Source: JAGTVG01 sp963820995
GTDB lineage: Bacteria; Bacteroidota; Bacteroidia; Cytophagales; Cyclobacteriaceae
Direction: 5' to 3'
DNA length: 64,000 nt
Assembly (NCBI GenBank): GCA_963820995.1
Contig: CAWGCL010000011.1
Span: 1 to 64,000 of the forward strand
The translations under genes were made by a program, and so were the position numbers. Positions 39,880 to 49,712 of this stretch are shown piece by piece; positions within the stretch are counted from its first letter, which is position 1, and every line of letters begins with the position of its first letter. The notes under the pieces are model-generated. The model was not told the origin of the DNA and did not search any database. It saw nothing but the letters and a program-made list of their open reading frames with translations.

Positions 39880-41247
39880 ATGGAACAAATTAACAGGAGA
39901 ACATTTCTGAAAAAGTCAACGGCAGCATCAGCAGGTGTCGCAGTTGCCCCTACGGTGATTGCGAAATCCTCAAAACGCTTTGATGTGAATGATACAATTA
40001 ATATTGCCGTTATCGGAATTCGTAGCAGGGGTAAAGACCATTACCGTGCTCTTGCAAAGGTGCCTAATGTACGGGTAGCCGTATTATGTGATATAGATGA
40101 GCGATTATTCCCCGAAGCTGTTAGTGAAGTGGAGAAGTTAACCGGCCATAAACCCAGGACGGTAAATGATTACCAGAAAGTATTATCCGATAATGAAATT
40201 GATGCCGTATCCATTGCCACGCCAAATCATTGGCATGCGCTACAGACGATCTGGGCTTGCCAGGCTGGCAAAGATGTATATGTCGAAAAACCGGTATCCC
40301 ATACGATTTTAGAAGGACGAAAGATGGTTGAGGCTGCGAGAAAATATAATCGGGTTGTTCAGACTGGTACCCAGGCAAGAAGTAGTATTCCTACCGTGCA
40401 GGCATTAGATTTCCTGGCAGATGGAGGCCTTGGTGAGGTTTATATGACAAAAGGACTTTGTTTAAAACCCCGGGGAAGCATAGGACATGTTAAGAATAGC
40501 GAAATCCCGGAAGGCGTAAATTGGGATGCCTTTCTCGGACCTGCTCCTTACCGTCCGTTTAACCAGAACAGGTTCCAGTATAAGTGGCATTGGTTCTGGG
40601 ATACCGGGAATAGTGATCTGGGCAACCAGGGGATTCACCAGACAGATATTGGACGGTGGGCATTAGGTAAGTATACACACCCTGTCAGGATTAATGGCAT
40701 AGGTAACTTTTTTGTATGGGACTCTGACCAGGAAACTCCTAATATTCAAATGCTTGAATTTGAATATGAAGATGGTTCCATACTTCATTTTGAAGTAAGA
40801 GGTTTAGGTACCAATGCAGAAGCAGGTATGAGAATTGGGAACCTGGTCTTCGGATCAAAAGGATGGATGAGCATAACCAGTGAGGAAGAAGGGAATTGCA
40901 AGACTTATTACAGCGATATTAAACTAATGGAAAGTGGCTTTTCTTCATATAAGGAGGAAGAAGGGCCGGTGTTTTCGTCGGAGGATCCTGCGACAAAAGA
41001 TGCAGTCGTGAATCATTTTAATAATTTCATTGAATGTGTCAGGTCAAGAAGATGGCAGGATCTGAAAGCAGATATTCTGGAAGGGCATTTATCATCTTCC
41101 TTATGTCATCTTGGAAATATTGCATGCCGATTGAAAAGATCTCTGAAGTTTAATCCGCATGCTGAAACCTTCATTGACGATAGAGAAGCTGATAGTTATT
41201 TAAGTAAAACATACCGTTCGCCCTATACACTGCCGGAATCAGTTTAA
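39880..41247 (+). CDS. Tat-exported Gfo/Idh/MocA family oxidoreductase
   Basis: A twin-arginine leader (INRRTFLKKS) precedes the Rossmann domain (AVIGIRSRGKDH), with the family motif VEKPVSH near residue 136. The C-terminal domain has KWHWFWDTGNSDLGNQG and HQTDIGRWALG, typical of the exported branch found in Bacteroidota and Planctomycetota. It differs strongly from the copy at 14.1-15.5 kb, so the two are not recent duplicates. It is co-transcribed with the aldo/keto reductase 16 bases upstream; the two may act on the same sugar carbonyl. Confidence 0.87.
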   Translation: MEQINRRTFLKKSTAASAGVAVAPTVIAKSSKRFDVNDTINIAVIGIRSRGKDHYRALAKVPNVRVAVLCDIDERLFPEAVSEVEKLTGHKPRTVNDYQKVLSDNEIDAVSIATPNHWHALQTIWACQAGKDVYVEKPVSHTILEGRKMVEAARKYNRVVQTGTQARSSIPTVQALDFLADGGLGEVYMTKGLCLKPRGSIGHVKNSEIPEGVNWDAFLGPAPYRPFNQNRFQYKWHWFWDTGNSDLGNQGIHQTDIGRWALGKYTHPVRINGIGNFFVWDSDQETPNIQMLEFEYEDGSILHFEVRGLGTNAEAGMRIGNLVFGSKGWMSITSEEEGNCKTYYSDIKLMESGFSSYKEEEGPVFSSEDPATKDAVVNHFNNFIECVRSRRWQDLKADILEGHLSSSLCHLGNIACRLKRSLKFNPHAETFIDDREADSYLSKTYRSPYTLPESV

Positions 41248-41298
41248 AAGATTAGGATATTTATTAGTGCTGAAAAGGGATGTTATATAATTACCTTT

Positions 41299-41721
41299 TC
41301 ATTGAATGAAAATTTCTGATAAGGATCGCTGAATATCTTCGAAAGTGTCATATTCATAAATCTTGGTATAATCTGATCCGCTGATCATTGCTGAAAGGCT
41401 TTTCCCTTTACTTTTGTCAAAGAAGCAAAAAACGTGTTTCTTTAGTTGAATAGCCATTGCTATTTCATATCCCACGCCAAGAGATGGCGTGGTCACTTCT
41501 GCAATGATCACATCCGATTCAAAAATCCAATCCATATCCCTGTCATGTATAAACTTGTCAGACTTATCTTCTTCACCTGAAATTCTCAGGTCTTCATCAC
41601 CTACATGTTCTGTAAGCACTTGTCCATACTGTTTCAGTTCATTGATGATCTTAAGATATAAGATTGCATCATCCCGGCCACCCCTGATGGAGCCAGCAAA
41701 GTAAATTTTCATACTGTCCAT
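41299..41721 (-). CDS. 2'-deoxynucleoside 5'-phosphate N-hydrolase, DNPH1/Rcl-like
   Basis: The 140-residue cytoplasmic protein closely follows animal DNPH1 (Rcl) motif by motif: IYFAGSIRGGR at the start, VLTEHVGD, IHDRDMDW, the core EVTTPSLGVGYE with its catalytic Glu, and KSLSAMISG. The family, within the nucleoside deoxyribosyltransferase fold, cuts the N-glycosidic bond of deoxynucleoside monophosphates and cleans modified nucleotides from the pool. The length fits. It is convergent with the Gfo/Idh gene and divergent from glpF, and seems functionally separate from both. Confidence 0.85.
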   Translation of the reverse strand: MDSMKIYFAGSIRGGRDDAILYLKIINELKQYGQVLTEHVGDEDLRISGEEDKSDKFIHDRDMDWIFESDVIIAEVTTPSLGVGYEIAMAIQLKKHVFCFFDKSKGKSLSAMISGSDYTKIYEYDTFEDIQRSLSEIFIQ

Positions 41722-41842
41722 TTTTGAAAAGAATAATATGATACTATAAAAAAAAATCTTTTATTGGAAATAATTCAGAGAAATTAAGTGCGATTTTGAT
41801 TTTGTTATTTACATTTATAATCAGATTGTTCAGCCAGCCTTT

Positions 41843-41850
41843 TATATTTG
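41843..41850 (+). promoter_or_regulatory. Candidate Bacteroidota -7 element upstream of glpF
   Basis: TATATTTG matches the Bacteroidota sigma-70 -7 consensus TAnnTTTG exactly and ends 43 bases before the glpF ATG. The expected TTTG about 20 bases upstream is absent; the nearest TTG is 14 bases upstream. Only half of the promoter is supported. Confidence 0.4.
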
Positions 41851-41893
41851 CTTACAATAATTGAGATATTCAGAAACATAAATTGATTAACGT

Positions 41894-42686
41894 ATGACTG
41901 TATACCTGGGAGAATTTATTGGTACAATGATCCTGATCCTCTTTGGGGCTGGAGTGGTTGCCAATTTGAGTTTAAAGAAATCAGGTGCTGAAAAGGGGGG
42001 ATATATAAATATAGCTCTAGCTTGGGGTCTGGCAGTTGCTTTTGCTGTATTTGCTGTTGGTAATATCAGCGGTGCCCATATTAACCCTGCAGTAACACTT
42101 GCGATTTGCTATTGTTGGCGAATTTGAATGGATAAAAGTACCTGGCTATATATTAGCACAGCTGGCAGGTGCATTTACCGGTGCTGCAATAGTGTGGATC
42201 CATTATTATCCCCATTGGGAGAAAACGGAAGACGCGTCTGCTAAACTTGGAATTTTCTCAACCATTCCTGCTATCAGATCCTTCCCGAACAACCTTGCCA
42301 GTGAAGTGATCGGCACTTTTATACTCATGTTTGGTCTTTCTTTTATTGGTGCCAACAAATTTGCCGATGGATTGAATCCGCTTGTTATTGGTGCACTGAT
42401 CAGTGCTATAGGTTTTTCTTTTGGAGGGACTACCGGTTTTGCAATAAATCCAGCCAGGGACCTGGGCCCCCGTATAGCTCATTTCTTATTGCCCATCAAA
42501 GGTAAAGGATCATCTGACTGGTCATATTCCTGGATACCTATTGTAGGACCTATAATTGGCGGAATGTACGGAACTCTATTCTATCAGGCCATATTTAATG
42601 GTAATATTGGGGTGGCTTTCTGGATTTTCTCAGCTTTGTGTGCAGCTATTTTGGTTTATTCTATCACCATTAAAAGTAAGAAATAA
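41894..42686 (+). CDS. glpF: Glycerol uptake facilitator (aquaglyceroporin), frameshifted
   Basis: This six-helix MIP-family channel has both pore loops: HINPAVTLA (about 63) and FAINPARDLGPR (about 184). The Asp after the second NPA motif is characteristic of glycerol-conducting members. It passes glycerol through the inner membrane. One extra A near 42104 breaks the frame between VTLA and AIVGEFEW; correction gives 263 residues (793 - 1 bases), close to the family's usual length. glpK starts one base after its stop, so the two are tightly coupled. Confidence 0.88.
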
Positions 42687-42687
42687 C

Positions 42688-44169
42688 GTGAAATATATTA
42701 TTGCCCTTGATCAGGGGACGACCAGTTCCCGGGCCGTTCTTTTTAACCAAACCGGTCAGATCATTGATATCACTCAAAAGGAATTCACACAGATATTCCC
42801 ACATTCAGGATGGGTTGAACATGATCCTGATGAAATATGGCGTAGCCAGAATGATGTATTAAGTTTATTGCTTAGAAGAAACAATGTAGAGGCTGGTGAT
42901 ATTGCAGGTGTTGGAATTACCAATCAGAGGGAAACAACTGTTGTATGGAACAAGTTGACAGGTGAGCCAATTGCAAATGCGATTGTTTGGCAGGATAAGC
43001 GAACCGCTGATATTTGCGAGGAAATGAAAGAAGCTGGCCTTGAATCTTATGTTAAAGAGCATACCGGTTTGGTGATTGACTCATATTTTTCCGCCACAAA
43101 AATTGTCTGGATCCTAAGAAATATAGAAGGAGCCCGGGAAATGGCAGAAAGAGGAGATCTAGCTTTCGGCACAATTGACACATGGCTGATATGGAAGCTT
43201 ACTAAAGGAAAGGTCCATGCTACAGATTATTCCAATGCCTCAAGAACATTATTATATAATATTAAAGACCTTAAATGGGACCAGAAATTGCTTGAATTCC
43301 TGAATATTCCCGAAAGCATGTTGCCCGATGTGTGCCCTTCATCTTTTCACTTTGGTGACTTTGAATTGAATGGGTATAAAATTCCCATAGCTGGTGTACT
43401 CGGGGATCAACAGGCAGCCTTATTCGGACAGGCTTGTTTCGAACCTGGAGCTGCAAAAAACACCTATGGGACAGGATGTTTTGTTTTGATGAATACCGGC
43501 GATCGAATGTTTAATTCAAAATCGGGATTGGTCACTACCATTGCCTGGGGACTGGATGGAAAGGTGGAATATGCACTTGAAGGGAGTATTTTTATTGCAG
43601 GAGCAGCAGTACAATGGCTCAGGGATGGCATGAAATTGATTGATCAGGCCTCAGATACTGAGTTTTTCGCTAACAAAGCTTCGGGTCATGACGATGTCTA
43701 TATGGTACCTGCATTTGCGGGTTTGGGTGCGCCATATTGGGATATGTATGCGCGGGGTGCCATTTTTGGTTTAACTCGCGATACAGGAAAGAACCATATC
43801 ATTAAGGCTACATTACAGTCACTCGCTTATCAATCAAGAGATGTTCTGGAAGCAATGGAAAAAGACTCTGAAATTGTTTTAAGAACCTTGAAAGTAGATG
43901 GCGGAGCTGCCGCCAACGATCTTTTAATGCAGTTTCAGTCTGATATCCTCGGGGTTGATGTTGAAAGGCCTGAGATCATTGAGTCAACTGCGCAGGGCTC
44001 TGCATATATGGCAGGTATATTTGTAGGTCTTTGGAAAAAGGAAGATATTCTCCATAACAGGAAAATAAATTCTGTTTTTGAACCAGTCATTTCAAAGGAG
44101 AAAAGAGATATTCTTTATGGTGGATGGCAAAAGGCAGTGCAACGCACAATGAATTGGAGCAAAACCTAA
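42688..44169 (+). CDS. glpK: Glycerol kinase
   Basis: The 493-residue FGGY-family kinase phosphorylates glycerol to glycerol 3-phosphate. Motifs are the phosphate loop ALDQGTTSSRA, substrate residues in GVGITNQRETT and GWVEHDPDEIW, GTYGTGCF-like NTYGTGCF, and AGLGAPYWDMYARG. The start is GTG 42688, one base after the glpF stop; the frame is open further upstream inside glpF, but the protein aligns from this GTG. Length matches the family (about 495-500). Confidence 0.93.
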   Translation: MKYIIALDQGTTSSRAVLFNQTGQIIDITQKEFTQIFPHSGWVEHDPDEIWRSQNDVLSLLLRRNNVEAGDIAGVGITNQRETTVVWNKLTGEPIANAIVWQDKRTADICEEMKEAGLESYVKEHTGLVIDSYFSATKIVWILRNIEGAREMAERGDLAFGTIDTWLIWKLTKGKVHATDYSNASRTLLYNIKDLKWDQKLLEFLNIPESMLPDVCPSSFHFGDFELNGYKIPIAGVLGDQQAALFGQACFEPGAAKNTYGTGCFVLMNTGDRMFNSKSGLVTTIAWGLDGKVEYALEGSIFIAGAAVQWLRDGMKLIDQASDTEFFANKASGHDDVYMVPAFAGLGAPYWDMYARGAIFGLTRDTGKNHIIKATLQSLAYQSRDVLEAMEKDSEIVLRTLKVDGGAAANDLLMQFQSDILGVDVERPEIIESTAQGSAYMAGIFVGLWKKEDILHNRKINSVFEPVISKEKRDILYGGWQKAVQRTMNWSKT

Positions 44170-44205
44170 TGTTGTATTTTTTGTTAAGGTATAAACGATA
44201 TCCTG

Positions 44206-45852
44206 GTGAATGATTTTTCATATTCTAAGCGGCCTGAACTAATTAAAGAGTTACAGGAAGATCATTTTGATCTAATTATCATAGGAGGGGGAATAACAGG
44301 AGCTGGCATTGCTCTCGATGCTGCCTCAAGGGGAATAAAAACTGCATTGGTTGAAAAACATGATTTTGCCTCCGGCACCAGTAGCAAATCTACGAAACTG
44401 ATTCATGGCGGTTTGAGGTATCTGAAACAATTTCATATAAAAATGGTCGCCGATGTAGGGAAAGAGAGAAGAATTGTTCACAAACTGGCACCACATCTGG
44501 TATTGCCCGAAAAAATGTTGCTTCCGGTTCTGAAAAATAGTTCAATGGGTATGTTCAGCATCTCAATTGGCCTTAAGTTGTATGACTTTCTTGCCGGTGT
44601 GAAAGGGGATGATAAAAGGAGGATGCTTGGAAAAAGATCAACCTTAAAAGAAGAACCACTTCTTCCGCCTGAAAAGACCAAAGGGAGTGGATTATATGCA
44701 GAGTACAGAACAGATGATGCACGTCTGACGATTGAAATTATAAAAACAGCATATCAGTATGGGGCTGCTTGCATTAATTATATGGAGGCAAAAGACTTTT
44801 TATATGATAATGGTAGAGTTTGTGGGATAAAATGTTATGATGTGTTCTCAAATAATTCTTTCAATGTTAAAGGGAAACATATTATAAATGCTGCGGGCCC
44901 TTGGGTGGACGAAATGCGTGCTTTGAATAAATCTAAAAAAGGGAAACAGTTGTTCATTACTAAAGGCGTTCATCTGGTTGTGCCAAAAGAGAAATTGCCC
45001 GTACATCATTCAATGTATTTTGAGGTACAGGATGGCCGTATGCTCTTTTTAATACCACGTGACCAGGTTACTTATATCGGCACTACAGATACCCCATATA
45101 ATGGGAATAAAGATGTCTTGGAAGTTGGTAAAGAAGATGCTTCTTACCTGATTGAGGCCGTAAATGAAATGTTCCCCAATATCAAACTCAATCTGGAAGA
45201 TATTGAGTCAAGCTGGTCAGGACTAAGGCCTTTGATCCATGAAGAAGGAAAATCAGCTTCTGAAATTTCAAGGAAAGATGAAATTTTTGTTTCATCAACG
45301 GGGCTGGTGTCCATGGCGGGGGGTAAATTGACCGGCTATCGCAAAATGGCGGAGAAGGTGGTTGACAAGATTGCTAAGAAGCTGTCAAAAAGTGCTGGAA
45401 AACAATATCCCAAATGCCTGACTTTGAGGATCCCATTGAATGGGAATGATTTTAAAGGTTCCAGGGAAGTTTCAGTTTATATAGAAAAGATCTCAAAAGT
45501 ACTTGAAACACATATGATTCCAGAGGAGTATGCTCCATATCTTGTGCATAATTATGGAAAACAAACAGATAGGATCCTGAAGGCCTTGGATTCTTTTTCC
45601 GATAACGATCCTGAATTAAGACTGTTGAATTCAGAACTTTCTTTTTGTTTAAATGCCGAAATGGTATGTGAGCCTCTTGATTTTTTGGAAAGGCGAACAG
45701 GAAGATTGTACTTCTGGATAGGTACAGTTGAAAAGTATAAAAAGGGAATATTGACTACCTTTAAGGAAAAATTCGGATGGTCTGATGACCAATTTGAAAA
45801 TCAGGAACGAATTTTAATAGAGGCTATCGATAGAAGCAGACAATTTAATTAA
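44206..45852 (+). CDS. glpD: Aerobic-type glycerol-3-phosphate dehydrogenase
   Basis: This FAD enzyme oxidises glycerol 3-phosphate to dihydroxyacetone phosphate at the inner membrane and feeds electrons to quinone. It shows the FAD motif LIIIGGGITGAGIALDA, the family signature STKLIHGGLRYL, IGTTDTPYNG, and the C-terminal helical DAO_C domain (about 400-548). The start is GTG 44206, 36 bases after glpK, completing a glpFKD operon. All expected motifs are intact. Confidence 0.92.
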   Translation: MNDFSYSKRPELIKELQEDHFDLIIIGGGITGAGIALDAASRGIKTALVEKHDFASGTSSKSTKLIHGGLRYLKQFHIKMVADVGKERRIVHKLAPHLVLPEKMLLPVLKNSSMGMFSISIGLKLYDFLAGVKGDDKRRMLGKRSTLKEEPLLPPEKTKGSGLYAEYRTDDARLTIEIIKTAYQYGAACINYMEAKDFLYDNGRVCGIKCYDVFSNNSFNVKGKHIINAAGPWVDEMRALNKSKKGKQLFITKGVHLVVPKEKLPVHHSMYFEVQDGRMLFLIPRDQVTYIGTTDTPYNGNKDVLEVGKEDASYLIEAVNEMFPNIKLNLEDIESSWSGLRPLIHEEGKSASEISRKDEIFVSSTGLVSMAGGKLTGYRKMAEKVVDKIAKKLSKSAGKQYPKCLTLRIPLNGNDFKGSREVSVYIEKISKVLETHMIPEEYAPYLVHNYGKQTDRILKALDSFSDNDPELRLLNSELSFCLNAEMVCEPLDFLERRTGRLYFWIGTVEKYKKGILTTFKEKFGWSDDQFENQERILIEAIDRSRQFN

Positions 45853-45883
45853 AGAAAAAAATATATTTAATAAGTAATAAAAT

Positions 45884-48868
45884 ATGATTAGAATGAAACG
45901 GAATTTCTTTTTCTACACCTTTGTTGTTGTCTTGCTGGGTATTTATGGATGTACCGGTACAGCAGAAAATACATATCAAACAAAAATTGGGTCTGAAGAC
46001 GGTTATGATTATGAATATGTTACAAATGATCCAACCAATACCCGTATTTATACCCTTAAAAATGGATTAAAAGTCTATTTGTCAAGGTATACTGACGAAC
46101 CTAGAATACAGGTATTAATGCCTGTTAAAGCAGGAAGTAAATTTGATCCGGCAGAAAACACGGGCCTTGCCCACTACCTTGAACACATGATGTTCAAAGG
46201 CACCAGTAAATTTGGTACATTAGACTGGGTTGAAGAAAAGCTCTATATCGATAGTATAGAACAAATGTTCAACCATTATGCTACCCTTACCGACCAGGAA
46301 GAGAGAACTGAATATTATGCATTGATCGACGAGGTATCCCAACAAGCATCTGCTTTTGCTATTCCAAATGAAGTGGATAAGATGTTCGCAATGATAGGAG
46401 GTGAGGGTGTTAATGCTTATACGGCAGAAGACATGACCGTTTATATGACAAATATCCCCGCCAATGAAATAGAACGCTTTCTTATGATTGAAAGTGAACG
46501 GTTTAATGAGATTGTCAACAGACTATTCCATACTGAGCTTGAAACGGTTTATGAAGAGAAGAATCGTTCACTGGATAATGATTATTATAAAACATATGAG
46601 ACCTTAATGGCAAGTATGTTTGAAAAACATCCTTATGGTACACAAACAGGAATCGGCACCATTGAGCATTTGAAAAATCCTTCTATAACTGAGATCAAAA
46701 AATATTTCTATAAATATTATGTTCCCAACAATATGGCCGTTTGTATGAGTGGGGACCTTGATTACACAGAAACAATTAAACTCATTGACAAATATCTGGG
46801 TATATGGGATGAGGTACCCGTTGAGCCTGTTCAATTTAATCCGGAGCCTCCTATCTCTGAACCAATTGTTAAAGAAGTATTTGGGCCACAAGCTGAGTTA
46901 TTATTTATGGGATTCAGAATTGATGGCAGGAACTCCAGAGATTATCTCTTAATGCAATTAGCTGATATGATCCTGAACAATTCAGAAGCAGGTTTGATTG
47001 ATCTTAACCTGGTACAAAAACAACTTGTTCTAGGTGCCGGGTGCAGTCCTTTGGCTATGAAGGAATATTCAATACATATGTTCAACGGAAGACCAAAGAA
47101 TGAACAAAGCCTTGAAGAAGTAAAAGATCTCATATTGGAACAAATCGATTTACTTAAGAAAGGAGAATTTGAAGACTGGTTGATCGATGCGGTTATAGCT
47201 GATTTTAAACAAAATGAAATGCGTCAGTTAGAAAGTAACTATGCCAGAAGTGATCATATGGTCACTTCCTTTGCTAACGACATTGCCTGGAGTGATTATG
47301 TGAGTGAATTGAGTCAAATGGAAAACATCACCAAGGAGGAAATTGTAGAATTTGCGAACCGAACCTATCAGGATAATTATGCGGTGGTTTATAAACGCAA
47401 CGGGGAGGATCCAAATAAAGTCAGAATATTGAAACCACAAATCACCAAGGTCGATGTTAACCGCAATAACAAGAGTGAATTCTATAAAGAAATTGAATTG
47501 GTGAAAGCCCCGAAATTAACCCCGGTATTTGTTGATTATAACACTGACATTGACAAAAACAAAATGAAACTGGATATTGAGGTTCTTTCAAAAGTAAATT
47601 CTGAAAATGAATTGTTCAATCTTAATTACCTGCTCGATATTGGCAGCAACAATGATCCTAAATTGGGTATTGCTATTCAATACCTTGAGTATCTGGGCAC
47701 TCCTGAATTAACTGCTGAAGATTTTAAGAAGGAACTATATAAACTTGGGTGTAGTTTTTCAGTTAATACCTCCGCTGAGCGGACCTCAGTTACCTTAAGC
47801 GGTCTTGATGAAAACATGGGTAAGGCCATGGACCTTTTTGAAAAACTACTTATCAATCCGCAACCGGATCAGGAGGCCCTGGATATGCTCGTTGGACGTT
47901 TGCTGAAAGCACGGAGTGATAATATGAAAAATAAGCAGAATATCCTGATGGGGGGATTGTATAGCTATGCAAAATATGGCGAAAATTCTTCCTATACAAA
48001 TGTGTTATCAAATGAGGAATTGAAAAGCCTGGACTCAGAAGAACTGGTTGAAATTATTAAAGGGATTACCTCCTTGGAACATAGAATTTTATATTACGGT
48101 CCAAAAGCGTCTGAAGAACTTGTATCAGTCTTAAATGAACACTGTATATTACCTGAACAATTGAAACCCTTGCCAGAGTTGTTTGTGTTTACCGAAAAGG
48201 ATTATACCCAACCTGAGGTTTTCTGGACAAATTACGATATGGTCCAAACAGAATTTATGATGCTTTCAAAAAGCATTAAATATGATCCAGTGATCGTCCC
48301 GGAAGTCAGGATCTTTAATGAATATTTTGGGGGCGGAATGAACTCCGTGGTTTTCCAGGAAATCAGGGAATCACAGGGCCTGGCATATTCTGCTTATGCT
48401 CAGTATTCACTTGGGACCAAAAAAGATAAATCAAATTACCTGTTTACATATGTGGGAACTCAGGCAGATAAGCAACCTGAGGCTATGAAATCAATGCTTA
48501 ACCTGTTAAATAATTTGCCAGAGTCTGAAACAGCGTTTAATATATCCAAAGATGCAATATTAAGCCAGATTGAAAGTGAACGGATCACAAAGTACTCGGT
48601 GTTGCGAAGTTATGAGCGGGCCAAAGATCTTGGACTTGATTATGACCTTAGAAAAGATATTTATGAGCGGGTTAAGGAGATGGATTTTCAGGATCTTAAA
48701 TCATTCCACGAAAAGTATATTAAAGATCAACCATTTGTTACGATTTTGATCGGATCCAGGGACAAAATCAATTTTAAGGATCTTGAAGAATATGGTAGTG
48801 TAAGAGAGCTATCATTAAGTGAGATATTTGGTTATGAAGAAATTGTAGAATTAAATGTTGAAATGTGA
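45884..48868 (+). CDS. M16-family zinc metallopeptidase lipoprotein (insulinase/pitrilysin type)
   Basis: The 994-residue protein has the four-domain M16 layout. The inverted zinc motif HYLEHMMFKG (HxxEH) lies near residue 96 and the third ligand Glu in TVYEEKNRS near 223. The second half (about 520-994) lacks the motif, as expected for the inactive half. The leader ends in GIYGC, a lipobox; ATG 45893 is an alternative start giving a shorter n-region. A roughly 40-residue helical insertion (about 115-160) follows the zinc helix. It degrades peptides in the periplasm or at the surface. It begins 31 bases after glpD but is functionally unrelated. Confidence 0.88.
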   Translation: MIRMKRNFFFYTFVVVLLGIYGCTGTAENTYQTKIGSEDGYDYEYVTNDPTNTRIYTLKNGLKVYLSRYTDEPRIQVLMPVKAGSKFDPAENTGLAHYLEHMMFKGTSKFGTLDWVEEKLYIDSIEQMFNHYATLTDQEERTEYYALIDEVSQQASAFAIPNEVDKMFAMIGGEGVNAYTAEDMTVYMTNIPANEIERFLMIESERFNEIVNRLFHTELETVYEEKNRSLDNDYYKTYETLMASMFEKHPYGTQTGIGTIEHLKNPSITEIKKYFYKYYVPNNMAVCMSGDLDYTETIKLIDKYLGIWDEVPVEPVQFNPEPPISEPIVKEVFGPQAELLFMGFRIDGRNSRDYLLMQLADMILNNSEAGLIDLNLVQKQLVLGAGCSPLAMKEYSIHMFNGRPKNEQSLEEVKDLILEQIDLLKKGEFEDWLIDAVIADFKQNEMRQLESNYARSDHMVTSFANDIAWSDYVSELSQMENITKEEIVEFANRTYQDNYAVVYKRNGEDPNKVRILKPQITKVDVNRNNKSEFYKEIELVKAPKLTPVFVDYNTDIDKNKMKLDIEVLSKVNSENELFNLNYLLDIGSNNDPKLGIAIQYLEYLGTPELTAEDFKKELYKLGCSFSVNTSAERTSVTLSGLDENMGKAMDLFEKLLINPQPDQEALDMLVGRLLKARSDNMKNKQNILMGGLYSYAKYGENSSYTNVLSNEELKSLDSEELVEIIKGITSLEHRILYYGPKASEELVSVLNEHCILPEQLKPLPELFVFTEKDYTQPEVFWTNYDMVQTEFMMLSKSIKYDPVIVPEVRIFNEYFGGGMNSVVFQEIRESQGLAYSAYAQYSLGTKKDKSNYLFTYVGTQADKQPEAMKSMLNLLNNLPESETAFNISKDAILSQIESERITKYSVLRSYERAKDLGLDYDLRKDIYERVKEMDFQDLKSFHEKYIKDQPFVTILIGSRDKINFKDLEEYGSVRELSLSEIFGYEEIVELNVEM

Positions 48869-48942
48869 TTTTCCGGGATCAATTATGGACGGGATCTGAT
48901 GCATAAATTAATTGATTCAATCCATAAATAAAAACTTCAAAA

Positions 48943-48975
48943 AAACGCCCCAGACTTTATAAGCCCGGGGCGTTT
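48943..48975 (-). terminator. Strong terminator between convergent genes
   Basis: A perfect 9-bp GC-rich stem (AAACGCCCC / GGGGCGTTT) with a 15-base loop lies between the M16 gene (+) and the small secreted-protein gene (-). On the minus strand it is followed by a T-rich run, a complete intrinsic terminator; on the plus strand the T-tract is short, so it may still stop both transcripts. Confidence 0.8.
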
Positions 48976-49001
48976 GAGATATATTACTATTGAGTGTGGT
49001 G

Positions 49002-49442
49002 TTACTTATGATTTGAATGGAAGTTGTTATAATTCTCTACGCCCATGGTGACGAGGATCTTCCATTGCAGGTCTGGAATTTTACTTTTCTCACCAGACTT
49101 CTGCGCTAAACTGATAGCTTTAATATATTCTTTTTTCGCATTTATATATTGCCCTGCAAGGACAAGAAAATCCCCTTTTACTGTTCTGTTGAAGACGGTT
49201 TCCTTTATCTCAATTGATTTATTGATCCATGATAAAATCTCCTCATTGCTTATCTTCATGGAAACCAATTCGTTGGCGCAGTTAGCGTAAGTTTTCCAAT
49301 CCTTTACGTTAGCTTTTGCAATTATTGTCTGGTGCTTGTCAATGAGTTCATCTGTCCTTGTATCGTTGCCATCAGCAAACGCAAAGGTTGCGCTGAATAG
49401 TGCAATAGCGATAAATGTGGTAAAAACTCGTAATTTTGACAT
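49002..49442 (-). CDS. Small secreted helical protein of unknown function
   Basis: The 146-residue protein has a clear Sec signal (cleavage after AFAD region, about 24). The rest is helical and lysine-rich. YANCANELVSMKIS and GQYINAKKEYIKAISLAQ look like TPR-type helix pairs, so a small periplasmic tetratricopeptide-like protein is likely. No enzyme motif is seen. It is a single-gene unit with a strong terminator directly downstream. Confidence 0.7.
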   Translation of the reverse strand: MSKLRVFTTFIAIALFSATFAFADGNDTRTDELIDKHQTIIAKANVKDWKTYANCANELVSMKISNEEILSWINKSIEIKETVFNRTVKGDFLVLAGQYINAKKEYIKAISLAQKSGEKSKIPDLQWKILVTMGVENYNNFHSNHK

Positions 49443-49712
49443 AATATCTTTAGTTATGCCTATAAAGTGACGAATTTTATGCCAGTTTCTATATTTTATT
49501 GTCTCCTAGGCACTTATAGATATTGCAATTCTCGCGAGTGTTCACAAATGAACGATATTTATCGGACACATTGATAAAACCGTACGTTTTACCATCACGT
49601 AAAATGGGGGATAAAATTGATATTATTTCATAATTGTTGCCAGAAAAGATTAATTTTAATCCAGCCGAAATAGATTAAGAGAAATTTTTTAGCACCAAAT
49701 ATCTTGACGATT

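Noticed and set aside
42556..42687. Upstream extension of glpK into glpF
   Set aside because: The extra 44 codons overlap glpF in another frame; the kinase aligns from GTG 42688 and its length then fits the family.
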